From: Pseudomonas fildesensis
Lineage (GTDB): Bacteria > Pseudomonadota > Gammaproteobacteria > Pseudomonadales > Pseudomonadaceae
Assembly: GCF_001050345.1 (NCBI RefSeq)
Contig: NZ_LFMW01000009.1
Coordinates: 62,001 to 126,000 of the forward strand
Direction: 5' to 3'
Length of the DNA stretch: 64,000 nt
Made by a program: the position numbers and the translations under genes
Shown: piece after piece, positions 26,901 through 34,934 of the stretch
Numbering within the stretch: position 1 is the first letter of the stretch
Layout of the letters: the number at the start of each line of letters is the position of its first letter
The notes under the pieces: model-generated
Databases searched by the model: none
Told to the model about the DNA's origin: nothing
The model's input: only the letters and a program-made list of their open reading frames with translations

Positions 26901-27021
26901 CTTCCTCGCGGCCCAGGTTCATGTAGGAAAACACGCCCATCAGCAGCGCGACGAACATCAGGTACCAGACGAAGGACTGATGCTTGAGGGCCCAGTCGGA
27001 TAAGTTGAAGCTCCCTTTCAT
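23956..27021 (-). CDS. RND efflux pump inner-membrane transporter (TriC-like)
   Basis: 1021-aa proton-driven efflux transporter of the HAE/ACR_tran family with twelve membrane segments and two large periplasmic loops. The proton-relay pair is visible in TM4 (ALGLLVDDAMITVEMM). The N-terminus LSDWALKHQSFVWYLMFVAL is of the CzcA/TriC-like branch rather than AcrB. It overlaps the upstream adaptor gene by four bases. Two adaptor genes plus one RND gene is the layout of P. aeruginosa TriABC (triclosan and detergent efflux). No outer-membrane channel gene is present, as for TriABC, which borrows OpmH. Confidence 0.85.
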   Translation of the reverse strand: MKGSFNLSDWALKHQSFVWYLMFVALLMGVFSYMNLGREEDPSFTIKTMVIQTRWPGATQEETLKQVTDRIEKKLEELDALDYVKSYTRPGESTVFVFLKDTTSAKAIPEIWYQVRKKIDDIRGTFPQGLQGPSFNDEFGDVFGSVYAFTGDGLSMRQLRDYVEQVRAQIRAVPGLGKVEMIGQQDEVIYLNFSTRKLAALGVDQRQVVQSLQSQNAVTPAGVIEAGPERISVRTSGQFASEKDLANVNLRLNDRFYRLADIAEITRGYVDPARPMFRFNGKPAIGLAIAMQKGGNIQSFGKALHTRMDELTADLPVGVGVHKVSDQAEVVEEAVGGFTSALFEAVIIVLVVSFISLGMRAGLVVACSIPLVLALVFVFMEYSGITMQRVSLGALIIALGLLVDDAMITVEMMITRLEKGETKEQAATYAYTSTAFPMLTGTLVTVAGFVPIGLNASSAGEYTFTLFAVIAVAMLVSWVVAVLFAPVIGVHILSANVKPHSNEPGRVGRAFNGGMLWAMRNRWWAIGITVGLFVASVFSMQFVQNQFFPSSDRPEVLVDLNLPQNASINETRKAVDRLEAIIKDDPDIARWSTYIGQGAIRFYLPLDQQLENPYYAQLVIVSKGLEERGALIERLQKRLRDDFVGVGSFVQPLEMGPPVGRPIQYRVSGKDTDQVRKHAIELATLLDKNTRLGEIIYDWNEPGKVLRIDIAQDKARQLGLSSEDVAQLMNSVVSGASVTQVHDDIYLINVVGRAEDAERGTPETLQNLQIVTPNGTSIPLLAFATVRYELEQPLVWRRDRKPTITIKAAVRDEMQPTDLVKQLKPEIDKFSAGLPVGYKVATGGTVEESGKAQGPIASVVPLMLFLMATFLMIQLHSVQKMFLVASVAPLGLIGVVLALIPTGTPMGFVAILGILALIGIIIRNSVILVTQIDAYERDGYTPWDAVVEATEHRRRPILLTAAAASLGMIPIAREVFWGPMAYAMIGGIIIATLLTLLFLPALYVAWYKIREPKPEQQEKLG

Positions 27022-28088
27022 CGCGGGCTGTCCTCGTCGATTTTGACTTTTTGCCCGGGTTTCAGGCTGTTCACGCCGGCGGTAACGATGCGCTCGCCGG
27101 GTTTGACGCCGCCGCTGAGCAAGGCGCTGTCGGCGTCACGGCTGATGACGCTGACGTCGCGCGGCTGCACCGTCTGGCTCTGGGTGTCGAGCATCCAGAT
27201 GCGGGTCTTGCCGTCGACTTGCTGCAAGGCGCTGAGGGGCAATTCGATGCGTGGGGCGATGGCTGAACTCAAGGTCACGCTGATCGCGGTACCGAGGCGA
27301 AACGCGGCGGGCGTCTCGGCCAGGGTCAGGCGCGCACGACGCGTGCGCGTGGCGCTTTGGGCCTGGGGTTCGATCTCACGCACGGTGGCGGTGGTGTTGA
27401 CGCTCGGGTCGAGTTGCCCGGCGACGAGGAACACCACATCGCTGGGCAGGCGCTCGGCGAGGCCGGCGGGCAGGTCGATCACCGCCTCCTTGATATCCGG
27501 CCGGGCCAGGGTCACCACCTGCTGGCCGGCGCTGACTACCTGGCCGGCCTCGGCGTTCCAGGCGGTGACGATGCCGGCGTGGTCGGTGCGCAGTTCGGCG
27601 TAGTTGAGCTGGTCCTTGGCCTGGTTGACCGAGGCCTTGGCCTGGTCGAGGCTGGCCTGGGTGGTTTTCAGGTCGGTCAGGGCTACGTCGAGTTGGGCCT
27701 GGGCGCCGACACCACGGTTGAACAATTCCTGCTGGCGCCGGGCGTTGGCCTGGGCGTTGATGAACTGCGCCTGCACACGAGCAAGGTCGCCCTGGGCGGC
27801 GCGCAGTTGGTTCTGTTGGTCGGTGGGGTCGAGGACAGCGAGCAAGGCGCCCTTCTCGACTTCGGCGCCGACATCCACGGCGCGGCGGGCGATGCGGCCG
27901 GGCACGCGGAAACCGAGGTTACTTTCGTAACGGGCCTGTAGGGTGCCGGCGAAGCGGCCGAGGGTCTCCTGGTCTTCGGACCTCACTTCCATCGACAGCA
28001 CCGGGCGCACGGGCTCGGGCGGCGGTTCTTCCTTGGAGCAGGCCACCAGCAGCAGGCTGGCGGCGAGTACAACCGTCAGCTGCTTCAT
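27018..28088 (-). CDS. RND efflux membrane fusion lipoprotein, second adaptor (TriB-like)
   Basis: 356-aa periplasmic adaptor of the HlyD/AcrA family. The signal peptide ends in the lipobox LLVAC (Cys17), so it is anchored to the inner membrane. A lipoyl-type beta domain (LGFRVPGRIARRAVDVGAEV), a long alpha-helical hairpin (residues about 95-165) and a beta-barrel follow. ATGA overlaps with both neighbours show tight coupling. Heterodimeric adaptor pairs are known for TriABC, where both are required. Confidence 0.85.
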   Translation of the reverse strand: MKQLTVVLAASLLLVACSKEEPPPEPVRPVLSMEVRSEDQETLGRFAGTLQARYESNLGFRVPGRIARRAVDVGAEVEKGALLAVLDPTDQQNQLRAAQGDLARVQAQFINAQANARRQQELFNRGVGAQAQLDVALTDLKTTQASLDQAKASVNQAKDQLNYAELRTDHAGIVTAWNAEAGQVVSAGQQVVTLARPDIKEAVIDLPAGLAERLPSDVVFLVAGQLDPSVNTTATVREIEPQAQSATRTRRARLTLAETPAAFRLGTAISVTLSSAIAPRIELPLSALQQVDGKTRIWMLDTQSQTVQPRDVSVISRDADSALLSGGVKPGERIVTAGVNSLKPGQKVKIDEDSPR

Positions 28089-29188
28089 GGTTGCACTCCC
28101 TGGGCCTGGGCTTGATCCGGTGGCTGGGCGATCTCGACGAGCATGCCGGGGTGCAGCAATTGCCCGCCGGCCACCACGACTTTTTCACCGCCCTTGAGGC
28201 CGTCGCTGATGATGACTTTACCGGTGAGATAACGCGCCACGCTGACCTTGTGCAATTGCGCTTTGCCGTCGCCGTCCACCAGCCACACGGCGGGTTCGCT
28301 GAGGTCTTTGGTCAGTGCGGCCCACGGCAACTCGATGCTGGGCTTGGCCGGGCCATTGGCAGTGGCGCTGACCACCGAGCCCAATTCCATGCCTTTGGGC
28401 AGCGCCTGCAGGGCGATCTTCACTTGCACGGTGCCGGTGTTGGCGGCCACGGCCGGGGTGACTTCGCGCACTTTGCCCACGGCCTTGATACTTGGGTTAT
28501 CCAGCAGGCTGACGGTAATCGGCACATCCGCCGGTGGCTCTACCAGCAACGATTCATAGACGTTGAACACCGCGTCACGCTCGCCATCGCGGGCCAGGCT
28601 GAAAATCGGCACGGTGGCCTGCACCACCTGCCCGACTTCGGCCTGGCGCGCAGTGATAATGCCGGGGGCATCGGCAATCAGCGACGTGTAGCCCAGTTGC
28701 TCGCGGGCATTGGCCAGCTGGGCTTGGGCGGCGGCCAGGGCGCTTTGGCTGCTGCGCAAGGCGGCTTGGGCGGAATCGTATTCGCTGCGACTGGTGTAGC
28801 CCTTGGGCAGGAGTTTTTCCTGGCGCACGAAGGCGGCGGCGGTCTGCTTGACCCGAGCCTGTTCGGCAACAACCTGGGCCTGGGCGGAATCGACGTTGGT
28901 CTGCAAGTCCTTGGGGTCGAGCTTGGCCAGCACTTGCCTGGCGGTCACGCGGTCGCCCACGTCGACCATGCGCTGGATGATCTTGCCGCCGACGCGAAAC
29001 GACAGGTCGGTTTGCACACGGGCCTGGATATCCCCGGTCAGCGTGACCGCCGCGGCGAAATCGGCGGACTGCACGGTCTGCACAAACACCCGGGAATGCT
29101 GCTTGGGCTCGGCTTTTTCCTGGCCACAGCCGCTCAGCAGCGTCAGTAGGCCAAGGCTTAAAATAAATGTCGAAGTGCGACCGCCCAT
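28085..29188 (-). CDS. RND efflux membrane fusion lipoprotein, first adaptor (TriA-like)
   Basis: 367-aa periplasmic adaptor and first gene of the efflux operon. It has the signal peptide MGGRTSTFILSLGLLTLLSG with the lipobox cysteine next, a lipoyl domain (DLSFRVGGKIIQRMVDVGDR), a coiled-coil hairpin rich in Gln/Ala (residues about 90-165) and beta-barrel segments. No regulator gene lies adjacent; the divergent neighbour is an ATPase 120 bases away. The TriABC assignment rests on the two-adaptor architecture. Confidence 0.85.
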   Translation of the reverse strand: MGGRTSTFILSLGLLTLLSGCGQEKAEPKQHSRVFVQTVQSADFAAAVTLTGDIQARVQTDLSFRVGGKIIQRMVDVGDRVTARQVLAKLDPKDLQTNVDSAQAQVVAEQARVKQTAAAFVRQEKLLPKGYTSRSEYDSAQAALRSSQSALAAAQAQLANAREQLGYTSLIADAPGIITARQAEVGQVVQATVPIFSLARDGERDAVFNVYESLLVEPPADVPITVSLLDNPSIKAVGKVREVTPAVAANTGTVQVKIALQALPKGMELGSVVSATANGPAKPSIELPWAALTKDLSEPAVWLVDGDGKAQLHKVSVARYLTGKVIISDGLKGGEKVVVAGGQLLHPGMLVEIAQPPDQAQAQGVQP

Positions 29189-29308
29189 GCAGGCTCCTTT
29201 TGCGTGACGCGATGTGCCAGTGTGTATGCGACTGTGAGCTTAGATCAGGGTTCCTTATCTGCATGGAGGCTCCCATACTTCAATGGTTCCCACGCCGATA
29301 GCTGACTT

Positions 29309-30469
29309 ATGCTGAAAACCCTCGCGGTGGCCAATTACCGCTCGATCAATAAATTGGTGGTGCCGCTGGCCCGGTTGAACCTGATCACCGGGCCCAATGG
29401 CAGCGGCAAGTCCAACCTGTACCGCGCCCTGCGCCTGCTGGCCGAAACCGCCCAGGGCGGAGTGATCAATGCGCTGGCCCGTGAAGGCGGGCTGGATTCG
29501 ACCTTCTGGGCCGGGCCGGAGACCATCAGCCGGCGCATGCGCAGCGGTGAAGTGCCGGTGGAGCCGATCGTGCGCCAGGGCGTCAGACGCCTGCGCCTGG
29601 GCTTTGCCGGCGAGGATTTCAGCTACGCCATTTCCTTGGGGCTGCCTGAAAAAACCCTGTCGTATTTCTCACTGGACCCGGAAGTGAAGAAGGAATGCAT
29701 CTGGGCCGGCCATATCTATCGCCCGGCCAGCCTGCTGGTGCAACGCTCGGGCCCCATGGTGCGCGCCCGCGACGGCCGCGCTTGGGATGTACTCGCGCAG
29801 CACACCCCCAACTACCACAGCCTGTTCGACCAGGTCGGCAGCCTGCGCGGCTCGCCAGAGGTATTGCTGCTGCGCGAAAGCATTCGCGGCTGGCGCTTTT
29901 ATGATCACTTTCGCAGCGACGTCGATGCACCTGTGCGCCAGCCGCAACTGGGCACGCGCACGCCGGTGCTGCATCACGATGGCCGTGACCTGGCAGCAGC
30001 GTTGCAGACGATCCGCGAGATCGGAGACCCCGAAGCGTTGCAGCGGGCGGTGAGCGATGCGTTTCCCGGTGCCCGCTTGAACATCGAACCGTTGCAGGGT
30101 GGGCGCTTTGCTATCGAGTTTTATCAGGAAGGGTTGTTGCGGCCGTTATCGGCGGCGGAGTTGTCGGACGGTACCTTGCGTTACCTGCTGCTGATCGCGG
30201 CGCTGCTGACGCCACGGCCGCCGACCATGATGGTGCTGAACGAACCGGAAACCAGCCTGCATCCGGATTTGCTGCCGGCGTTGGCGCGCTTGATTATCCA
30301 GGCGTCCCAGCACTGCCAGGTGTGGGTGGTGTCGCATGCCAGCCGGTTGATTGCGGCGTTGCAGCAGGATGAGGGGTGCAATTCGATTGTGCTGGAGAAG
30401 GTGCTGGGGGAAACGCAGATCGTCGGGCAGGGGATTTTGGATGCGCCGGCGTGGCATTGGCCGGAATAG
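29309..30469 (+). CDS. Predicted AAA ATPase (RecF/SMC-like, COG4637 type)
   Basis: 386-aa ABC-class ATPase of the OLD/RecF kind without a nuclease domain. Walker A is LITGPNGSGKSNLYRALRLL right at the N-terminus. Near the C-terminus come the signature-like SAAELSDGTLRYLLLIAAL, Walker B MMVLNEPETSLHPDLLP and a switch histidine in VVSHASRLI. A basic middle part replaces the long coiled coil of SMC proteins. Family members are common in proteobacteria; the function is unproven, with DNA-related or defence roles suggested for relatives. Confidence 0.75.
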   Translation: MLKTLAVANYRSINKLVVPLARLNLITGPNGSGKSNLYRALRLLAETAQGGVINALAREGGLDSTFWAGPETISRRMRSGEVPVEPIVRQGVRRLRLGFAGEDFSYAISLGLPEKTLSYFSLDPEVKKECIWAGHIYRPASLLVQRSGPMVRARDGRAWDVLAQHTPNYHSLFDQVGSLRGSPEVLLLRESIRGWRFYDHFRSDVDAPVRQPQLGTRTPVLHHDGRDLAAALQTIREIGDPEALQRAVSDAFPGARLNIEPLQGGRFAIEFYQEGLLRPLSAAELSDGTLRYLLLIAALLTPRPPTMMVLNEPETSLHPDLLPALARLIIQASQHCQVWVVSHASRLIAALQQDEGCNSIVLEKVLGETQIVGQGILDAPAWHWPE

Positions 30470-30476
30470 CCGCCAA

Positions 30477-30585
30477 TGATCGTTCCCACGCGCAGCAAAG
30501 GAATGCATCCCGGGACGCTCCGCGTCCCAAAAGCGGACGCAGAGCGTCCAAAGCGGCATTCCTTTGCTGCGCGTGGGAACGATCA
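30477..30585. repeat. GATCGTTCCCACGC-type inverted repeat
   Basis: TGATCGTTCCCACGCGCAGC with its inverse GCTGCGCGTGGGAACGATCA, plus inner GGACGCTCCGCGTCC hairpin and GCAAAGGAATGC/GCATTCCTTTGC pairing. The outer stem is about 30 bp. It fills the gap between convergent genes, so it may also terminate both. Confidence 0.85.
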
Positions 30586-30593
30586 GGTTGGGA

Positions 30594-31454
30594 TCAGCCC
30601 TGCCACTTCCCGCCTTCAACAATCACGCTCTCAGGCTTGGTGTCATCGCTCAGTTCTTTACGCACATATTGGTCGTACAGCTTGAGCAAAAACTTCTCTT
30701 CACCCAACTTCGCCAGCTCGGCATTCACCCAGTCGCGCAGTTCGATGTTGCCCTTCTTCACCGCCGGCGCAATCGGCGCTTCGTCGCCGAGTTTCTCTTC
30801 CAGCACGCGGTAGCCAGGGTTCTGCTTGGCCCAGCTGAACAGCACCAAATTGTCCTGCGCGTAAGCGTCACCTCGACCGGCCGACAGCGCTTGCAGCGAC
30901 TCGGAGTTTTTCTCGAACTTGAGCAGTTTCCAGTCCGGGTGGTTCTTGGTCAGCCAGATATCCGCCGTGGTGCCGGTGGTGACGATGGTGGTGCGGGAGG
31001 CCAGGTCATCCAGGCTTTTCACCGCGCTGTCGTTAGGCACCAGGGCCTGCACCGCAACTTTCAGGTTGGGGTTGGTGAAGTCCACCGCTTCCTTGCGCTC
31101 AGGCGTCACGGTCATGTTGGCGAGGATCAGGTCGACCTTGTCGCTTTGCAGGAAAGGAATACGGCTGGCCGGCTCGACGGCAACGAATTCGACTTTGTTT
31201 TCATCGCCCAGCAGGTCCTTGGCGAATTGGCGGCCGATGTCGGTATCGAAGCCGACGTAGCGACCGGCTTCGTTGACGAAACCGAACGGCGGCTTGTCGG
31301 TAAATACGCCGACGATCAGCTTGTCGCGCGCTTTGATTTTATCGATGTAGCTCACAGCAGCAGCGGCTGGTTTTGCGGGCTCTTCGGCCTTTTTATCGCA
31401 GCCGGCCAGCAAAGCGACGGCGAGCAGTGGCAGTAACAACTTGGCAGTTTTCAT
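30594..31454 (-). CDS. Amino acid ABC transporter substrate-binding lipoprotein
   Basis: 286-aa binding protein of the SBP_bac_3 family. The signal peptide ends in the lipobox LLAGC (Cys19), so it is a lipoprotein. Ligand-binding blocks are GVFTDKPPFGFVNEAGRYVGFD, EFVAVEPASRIPFLQSDKVD and TVTPERKEAVDFT. Last gene of a four-gene operon (two permeases, ATPase, SBP). The substrate is a polar amino acid of unknown identity; sulfur amino acids are possible given the neighbourhood. Confidence 0.85.
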   Translation of the reverse strand: MKTAKLLLPLLAVALLAGCDKKAEEPAKPAAAAVSYIDKIKARDKLIVGVFTDKPPFGFVNEAGRYVGFDTDIGRQFAKDLLGDENKVEFVAVEPASRIPFLQSDKVDLILANMTVTPERKEAVDFTNPNLKVAVQALVPNDSAVKSLDDLASRTTIVTTGTTADIWLTKNHPDWKLLKFEKNSESLQALSAGRGDAYAQDNLVLFSWAKQNPGYRVLEEKLGDEAPIAPAVKKGNIELRDWVNAELAKLGEEKFLLKLYDQYVRKELSDDTKPESVIVEGGKWQG

Positions 31455-32227
31455 ATCAGCTCCAGTTCCTTGGTTTTCTTGGGCAGTGTTGAAACAAAGG
31501 AGAACTTCTCCAGGAACTGCTGCGCGCGTGCGGTTTGCGGGTTCGTAAAGAATTCTTCGGGGGTGTTGTGTTCGAGGATGCAGCCGGCCTCCATAAACAC
31601 CACGCGGTCGGCGACGGCGCGGGCGAAGGCCATTTCATGGGTGACGATCAGCAGGGTCATGCCATCGCGGGCCAGGCCCTGGATCACCTCCAGCACTTCC
31701 TTGACCATCTCCGGGTCGAGGGCTGCGGTGACTTCGTCAAACAGCATGACCTGCGGGTTCATGCACAGCGAACGAACGATGGCGATGCGTTGCTGCTGGC
31801 CGCCGGACAGCTGGCGCGGGTAGGCGTCGCGTTTGTCGGCCAGGCCGACGCGCTCCAGCAGTTTCTCCGCCTGGGCGCGGGCTTCGCGGGGCTCGCGTTT
31901 CTGCACTTTCAGCGGGCCGAGCAGGATGTTATCGAGCACGCTCATGTGCGGGAACAGGTGATAGCTCTGGAACACCATGCCCACGTCCTGACGCACCTGG
32001 CGCCAGTCGGTTTTTTTGTCCAGCAGCTCCTTGCCGGCAAACCGCAGGCTGCCGCTGTGCGCGACTTCCAGGCCATTGAGGCAACGCAGCAAGGTGCTTT
32101 TGCCGCAGCCGCTGGGGCCGAGGATCACCACCACTTCGCCGCTTTGCACGCTCAGGTCGATGCCCTTGAGCACCTGCTGCTCGCCGAAGAATTTGTTGAA
32201 ACCCTGAAACTCGATCAATGCGCTCAT
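31451..32227 (-). CDS. Amino acid ABC transporter ATP-binding protein
   Basis: 258-aa ATPase of the GlnQ class. It carries Walker A GPSGCGKSTLLRCLNGLE, signature [16 protein letters not shown], Walker B VMLFDEVTAALDPEM (EV rather than the common EP) and switch THEMAFARAVADR. It overlaps both neighbours by four bases. Confidence 0.88.
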   Translation of the reverse strand: MSALIEFQGFNKFFGEQQVLKGIDLSVQSGEVVVILGPSGCGKSTLLRCLNGLEVAHSGSLRFAGKELLDKKTDWRQVRQDVGMVFQSYHLFPHMSVLDNILLGPLKVQKREPREARAQAEKLLERVGLADKRDAYPRQLSGGQQQRIAIVRSLCMNPQVMLFDEVTAALDPEMVKEVLEVIQGLARDGMTLLIVTHEMAFARAVADRVVFMEAGCILEHNTPEEFFTNPQTARAQQFLEKFSFVSTLPKKTKELELI

Positions 32228-32883
32228 GCTTGGGCCCAGCGCCGTTCCAGCACCTTGGAGGCGGCCGACAACGGGTAGCAGATAAAGAAGAAAAACAGGA
32301 ACAGCGCGCCGTAGATCAACACCGACTCATAGGTGCGCTCAATGATTTGCTGGCCGACCTTGATCACGTCCACCACGCCGATCAGCACCGCCAGGGAGCT
32401 GGTCTTGATGATGCGCGTGTAGACGTTGATGGTCGGCGGCGTCATACGCTTGAGGGCCTGGGGCAGCAGCACGTAGCCGTACAACTGCGGGTCGGACAGG
32501 CCGATCGACAACCCCGCCTCACGTTGGCCACGGGGCAGCGAATGCAACGCGCCGCGCACCACTTCGCCCACTTCACTCGCCCCCCACAGCGACAGCACCA
32601 GCACCGCGCACCAGAAACTCGGGATGCTCAGGCCGAAGAAAATCGGCAGGCCAAAGAACAACAGGTACAACCACACCAGCACCGGGATCGCGCGGAACAG
32701 TTCCAGGTAAATCCGCAGCACCCAGTTGACCGCCCGGTTATTCAGGGCACGCAGTACGCCGTACAACACGCCGCCGACGGTGCTGAAGGCGATGCTCAAA
32801 AAGGAAATCGACAGGGTTTGCGCAGCGCCCTTGCCCAGTTGCGGCAATGACACCCACAACAACTCAAGACCCGAACTGGCCAT
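32224..32883 (-). CDS. Amino acid ABC transporter permease, second subunit
   Basis: 219-aa inner-membrane permease (HisM/GlnP family). It has LELFRAIPVLVWLYLLFFG and a coupling loop REAGLSIGLSDPQLYGYVLLPQ. The start lies within the end of the first permease gene (20-base overlap) and the stop overlaps the ATPase start. The pair of different permeases indicates a heterodimeric channel. Confidence 0.85.
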   Translation of the reverse strand: MASSGLELLWVSLPQLGKGAAQTLSISFLSIAFSTVGGVLYGVLRALNNRAVNWVLRIYLELFRAIPVLVWLYLLFFGLPIFFGLSIPSFWCAVLVLSLWGASEVGEVVRGALHSLPRGQREAGLSIGLSDPQLYGYVLLPQALKRMTPPTINVYTRIIKTSSLAVLIGVVDVIKVGQQIIERTYESVLIYGALFLFFFFICYPLSAASKVLERRWAQA

Positions 32884-33529
32884 GCTGGAGCCTCCTTTCC
32901 AGGCGGCTGAGCAGCAGCGACAGCGGCAAAAACAGCAGCACGCAAATCAGCGTCAGCACGGCAAGCATTTCGTAAGTCTTGTAATAGAGCGCGATGTAGC
33001 TCTTGGTGGTGTAGAGAATCTCCGGCACCGCCACAGCAGAGACCACAGTGGTCTCCTTGAGCAGGAAAATGAAATTGGCGAACAGCGCCGGCAGGCTGAG
33101 GATGCCGGCCTGGGGCAGGATCACATGACGCAGCAACTGCCAGTCGGACAGGCCGATGGACTTGCCCGACTCGATCTGTGCCAGCGGCACGGCTTCCACA
33201 CCGGCGCGCAGCACTTCGGTGAGGTAGGCGCCGCCGAGGAAGGTCATGGTGATGATCGCCGCCCAGAACCCGGAGATATTGAACCCCAGGGCCGGCAAGG
33301 CGAAGTACACGAAGAACAGCTGGATCAGCAGCGGCGTGTTACGCGCCAGTTCCACATACAGCGCCACCAGGCGCGACAGGTACGGCGTGCGAAACACCAG
33401 CAGCGCTGCGTTGATCAGCGCCACCAGCAGTGAGGTGGCAATGGCGATCAGGCCCACTTGCAACGTCACCCCCACGGCCTTGAGAAACGCCGGCAGGGTG
33501 CTGAGGATAAAAGCAAAATCGAAGGTCAT
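32864..33529 (-). CDS. Amino acid ABC transporter permease, first subunit
   Basis: 221-aa permease, first gene of the operon. ATG 33529 (MTFDFAFILSTLPAFLKAVG) was preferred over an in-frame start 32 codons upstream, because the latter adds a segment that does not look like the family. Its ribosome-binding site is weak either way. Signature blocks are VELARNTPLLIQLFFVYFALP and the coupling loop QIESGKSIGLSDWQLLRHVILPQ. Upstream, 33600-33672 is AT-rich and contains an ATAACC word shared with other sulfur-gene promoters here. Confidence 0.83.
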   Translation of the reverse strand: MTFDFAFILSTLPAFLKAVGVTLQVGLIAIATSLLVALINAALLVFRTPYLSRLVALYVELARNTPLLIQLFFVYFALPALGFNISGFWAAIITMTFLGGAYLTEVLRAGVEAVPLAQIESGKSIGLSDWQLLRHVILPQAGILSLPALFANFIFLLKETTVVSAVAVPEILYTTKSYIALYYKTYEMLAVLTLICVLLFLPLSLLLSRLERRLQHGQFGS

Positions 33530-33748
33530 CTTGAGTCCATGACGCCGCAGGGGTAATGCAGCAGCGAAGTCCAGTCCGGCGTGGGTAACGCCGGGTAGCG
33601 CGAACTTTAAAGGTATAAAAAGCAAAATTTAAATACCCAAATAGCATATTGATATCACCCAAAAAGATAACCTACGGATTCGCGGGTTTGGCGGGTGACA
33701 GCTAGGGTGAGGGGGTCAAAGGAAAGCTGTATTTCGAGGGAATGAACG

Positions 33749-33835
33749 ATGAGCGAAGCGAAACCGATTGATCCGCAAGAGTTGGTGAAATGGTTGGTGG
33801 CGTTGCGCCGGGCGATTAATAGCCGCCCTATCTGA
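33749..33835 (+). CDS. Candidate 28-aa small protein
   Basis: ATG 33749 follows GAGGG by 8 bases and encodes MSEAKPIDPQELVKWLVALR plus RAINSRPI, a plausible amphipathic helix with a basic end. The codon choice (GTG, CTG/TTG, GCG, CGC) fits the host. A REPIN starts 13 bases after the stop. No family is recognised; it is too short for standard gene finders. Confidence 0.35.
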   Translation: MSEAKPIDPQELVKWLVALRRAINSRPI

Positions 33836-33848
33836 AACGCTGAAGGTC

Positions 33849-33941
33849 AACTGTGGGAGGGGGCTTGCTCCCGATAGCGGTGCATCAGCCAGTACATCTG
33901 TCTGACAGACCGCTATCGGGAGCAAGCCCCCTCCCACAGTT
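33849..33941. repeat. REPIN
   Basis: AACTGTGGGAGGGGGCTTGC and inverse GCAAGCCCCCTCCCACAGTT, with GATAGCGG/CCGCTATC inner pairing. It lies between the small open frame and the metQ terminator. Confidence 0.85.
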
Positions 33942-33969
33942 TTTTATCGCATTTCAAGGCCCATAAAAA

Positions 33970-33999
33970 AACGCCGACGCTATACGAGCCGTCGGCGTT
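33970..33999 (-). terminator. Rho-independent terminator of metQ
   Basis: AACGCCGACG and CGTCGGCGTT pair around ten bases. On the minus strand the stem is followed by TTTTTT. It lies 27 bases after the metQ stop. Confidence 0.85.
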
Positions 34000-34026
34000 C
34001 AAACCTTGAAGGGGGTTTGGCTTACA

Positions 34027-34809
34027 TCAGAACGCTGGCACAACCGCGCCGTTGTACTTCTTCTCGATGAAGGCTTTGACTTCCGGGCTGGTCAGGGCCT
34101 TGGCCAGTTTCTGGATCGCGGCGCTGTCCTTGTTGTCCGGACGAGCCACCAGGAAGTTCACGTACGGAGAGTCGGAACTTTCAATGATCAGCGCGTCTTT
34201 AGCCGGGTTGAGGCCAGCTTCCAGAGCGTAGTTGGTATTGATCAAGTCGAGGTCAACCTGGTCCAGAACACGCGGCAGCAGAGCCGATTCCAGCTCTTTG
34301 AATTTGAGGTTTTTCGGGTTGGTGGCGATGTCTTTTGGCGTAGCCAAGGCATTGGTCGGGTCTTTCAGCGTAATCAGACCGTTCTTTTGCAGCAGCAACA
34401 GGGCGCGGCCGCTGTTGGAGCCTTCGTTCGGGATGGCGACAGTGGCGCCATCTTTCAGATCTTCAATTTTCTTGATCTTTTTCGAGTAACCGCCGAAGGG
34501 TTCAACGTGCACGCCGATCACGGTGACCAGGTTGGTGCCCTTGCCATTGTTGAAGTTTTCCAGGTACGGCAGGGTCTGGAAGTAGTTGGCGTCCAGACGC
34601 TTCTCGGACACTTGCACGTTTGGCTGTACGTAGTCGGTGAAGACTTTGATTTCCAGGTCCACGCCTTCTTTGGCCAGGATCGGCTTGACCAGTTCAAGGA
34701 TCTCGGCGTGCGGGACCGGGGTGGCAGCCACGATCAGTTTCTCGTTGGCCTGGGCGAAGCTTGCAGTCAGGGCAGCCGCCAGTGCGGTAAACAACAGAAC
34801 CTTTTTCAT
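34027..34809 (-). CDS. metQ: Methionine-binding protein, MetQ family
   Basis: 260-aa periplasmic protein with signal peptide MKKVLLFTALAAALTASFAQ, cleaved at AQA-NE and without a lipobox. Family blocks are DANYFQTLPYLENFN, HVEPFGGYSKKIKKIEDLKD and GATVAIPNEGSNSGRALLLL. It is the second MetQ-like protein of the window and has no metN/metI beside it. It may feed the MetNI encoded 11.7 kb away or another copy elsewhere. It forms its own transcript. Confidence 0.88.
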   Translation of the reverse strand: MKKVLLFTALAAALTASFAQANEKLIVAATPVPHAEILELVKPILAKEGVDLEIKVFTDYVQPNVQVSEKRLDANYFQTLPYLENFNNGKGTNLVTVIGVHVEPFGGYSKKIKKIEDLKDGATVAIPNEGSNSGRALLLLQKNGLITLKDPTNALATPKDIATNPKNLKFKELESALLPRVLDQVDLDLINTNYALEAGLNPAKDALIIESSDSPYVNFLVARPDNKDSAAIQKLAKALTSPEVKAFIEKKYNGAVVPAF

Positions 34810-34934
34810 GCAGTGTCCTTATCGAAATTCCGGGGCGTCTCTGACGACCGTTTTAAGAAGAGTGCCAGCGAAGTGCTATCGCGGCATGCAGGCGACAATA
34901 CCTATATTTTTTATTCCCGAACAATATCTTTTAT

